Source: a virus. Taken from it: a stretch of DNA of 64,000 nucleotides. The stretch covers positions 1 to 64,000 of the IMG/VR virus record IMGVR_UViG_3300037225_001188. The stretch is one strand, 5' to 3'. A model generated the notes under the pieces. It worked only from the letters and a program-made list of their open reading frames with translations. It was not told where the DNA came from and did no database searches. The position numbers were made by a program, and so were the translations under genes. Below are positions 63,504 through 64,000 of the stretch, piece after piece. The first letter of the stretch is position 1. Each line of letters begins with the position of its first letter.

Positions 63504-63982
63504 CACAGCACGCCCCGGTCGGTCAGGCTCACGTAGTTGTCGCCGCCGATGATGCAGTGATCCAACAGCAGGATGCCGAGGAGCTGACCGCACTCCTTGA
63601 GCCGGCTCGTCAGGGCGAGGTCGTCGCCGGATGGCTCCGGGTCGCCGCTCGGGTGGTTGTGCACGGCGAACCAGGCCGCGGCCGCGGCGGAGATGAGCGG
63701 GCGGAACACCTCGCGTGGGTGGACGTCCACCTGCGCGAGCGTGCCGCGGCTGACCTCGAAGCACGCCTTGACGCGGTGCTTGCTGTCGAGCGCCAGGGCG
63801 AAGAAGCTCTCCTGCTCGCGCGTCGGCAGGTCCGGGTAGCGCTGCAGGACGAACTCGTAGACTTGCTGCGGGCTGCGTAGGCGATCGGAGAGCGGGCGAG
63901 GGCGAGCGTAGCGCACCACCTCGGCCTCCGCGAGGAAGGTGCGGGCGGCCTCCACGGCCGCGGCAAATGACCTCTGGGCCAT
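63503..63982 (-). CDS. RadC-type JAB/MPN-domain protein
   Basis: 159 aa. FALALDSKHRVKACFEVSRG, then FAVHNHPSGDPEPSGDD, which is the JAMM metal motif (HxHPxGDxxPSxxD), and GILLLDHCIIGG. RadC-like proteins are common on mobile elements and phages and bind zinc; their biochemical role remains unclear. Start ATG at 63982 has AGGAGCAGC upstream near the window edge. Confidence 0.88.
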   Translation of the reverse strand: MAQRSFAAAVEAARTFLAEAEVVRYARPRPLSDRLRSPQQVYEFVLQRYPDLPTREQESFFALALDSKHRVKACFEVSRGTLAQVDVHPREVFRPLISAAAAAWFAVHNHPSGDPEPSGDDLALTSRLKECGQLLGILLLDHCIIGGDNYVSLTDRGVL

Positions 63983-64000
63983 GCTGCTCCTGTCTCCGGG

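Overview
The window is GC-rich and densely coded. Most genes are short and linked by 1 to 14 bp overlaps (ATGA, GTGA, TGATG), and they form two long blocks of opposite polarity: plus strand to about 37.9 kb, minus strand from about 38.1 kb to the end, with a few plus-strand exceptions. The gene content is that of a large double-stranded DNA bacteriophage or phage-plasmid: its own primase, DnaB-like helicase and loader, C-family DNA polymerase, RecA, SbcCD, 5'-3' exonuclease, Dam methylase, dCMP deaminase, lysis enzymes and dozens of small orphan genes. I see no terminase, portal, capsid or tail-tube gene, so the virion module must lie outside. A sedolisin lipoprotein, a collagen-like lipoprotein and an SspB-like protein suggest a GC-rich Gram-negative host; Myxococcota is only a guess.

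Layout. 0-2.6 kb: secreted peptidase and a possible virion protein. 2.6-10.7 kb: UvsW-like helicase, a lambda-O-like initiator with 23-bp iterons inside its gene (probable origin, 4.67-4.82 kb), DnaC-like loader, DnaB-like helicase, Dam methylase, primase. 10.8-18.9 kb: promoter, sigma-like protein, DNA polymerase III alpha split into two genes, gp32-like protein. 19-27 kb: RecA, zinc-ribbon protein, SbcD, SbcC, dCMP deaminase, amidase endolysin, PD-(D/E)XK nuclease. 27.1-32.5 kb: a 5.4-kb transposon with 16-bp inverted ends and a 9-bp target duplication. It interrupts a small phage gene and carries a SWIM-DDE transposase, an XRE regulator and a restriction-modification pair. 32.7-37.9 kb: exonuclease, lytic transglycosylase, small genes, and an 86-bp mini-element of the same transposon family that breaks another gene. 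38.1-50.4 kb: minus-strand genes, mostly unknown, including an SNF2-type helicase, a TSCPD-domain protein and a collagen-like lipoprotein. 50.5-51.0 kb: a second winged-helix gene followed by 22-bp iterons. 52.2-53.4 kb: a TnpB element. 53.4-58 kb: a RavA-like MoxR ATPase, a CobT-like VWA protein and a 405-residue partner. 58-64 kb: small genes and a RadC-type protein.

Non-coding structure is unusually rich. Five intergenic sites in 56.5-62.1 kb fold on the minus strand as acceptor/T-arm tRNA minihelices without a normal anticodon domain. About a dozen minus-strand genes start just downstream of a short GC hairpin followed by a purine-rich ribosome-binding site. A promoter-like motif (AAAACC-N4-5-CGTACAAC) occurs five times on both strands. 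Two genes appear to start with ATA. Patches of AT-rich codons sit on the conserved motifs of replication genes.

All statements rest on reading sequence and translations by eye; no database search was run.
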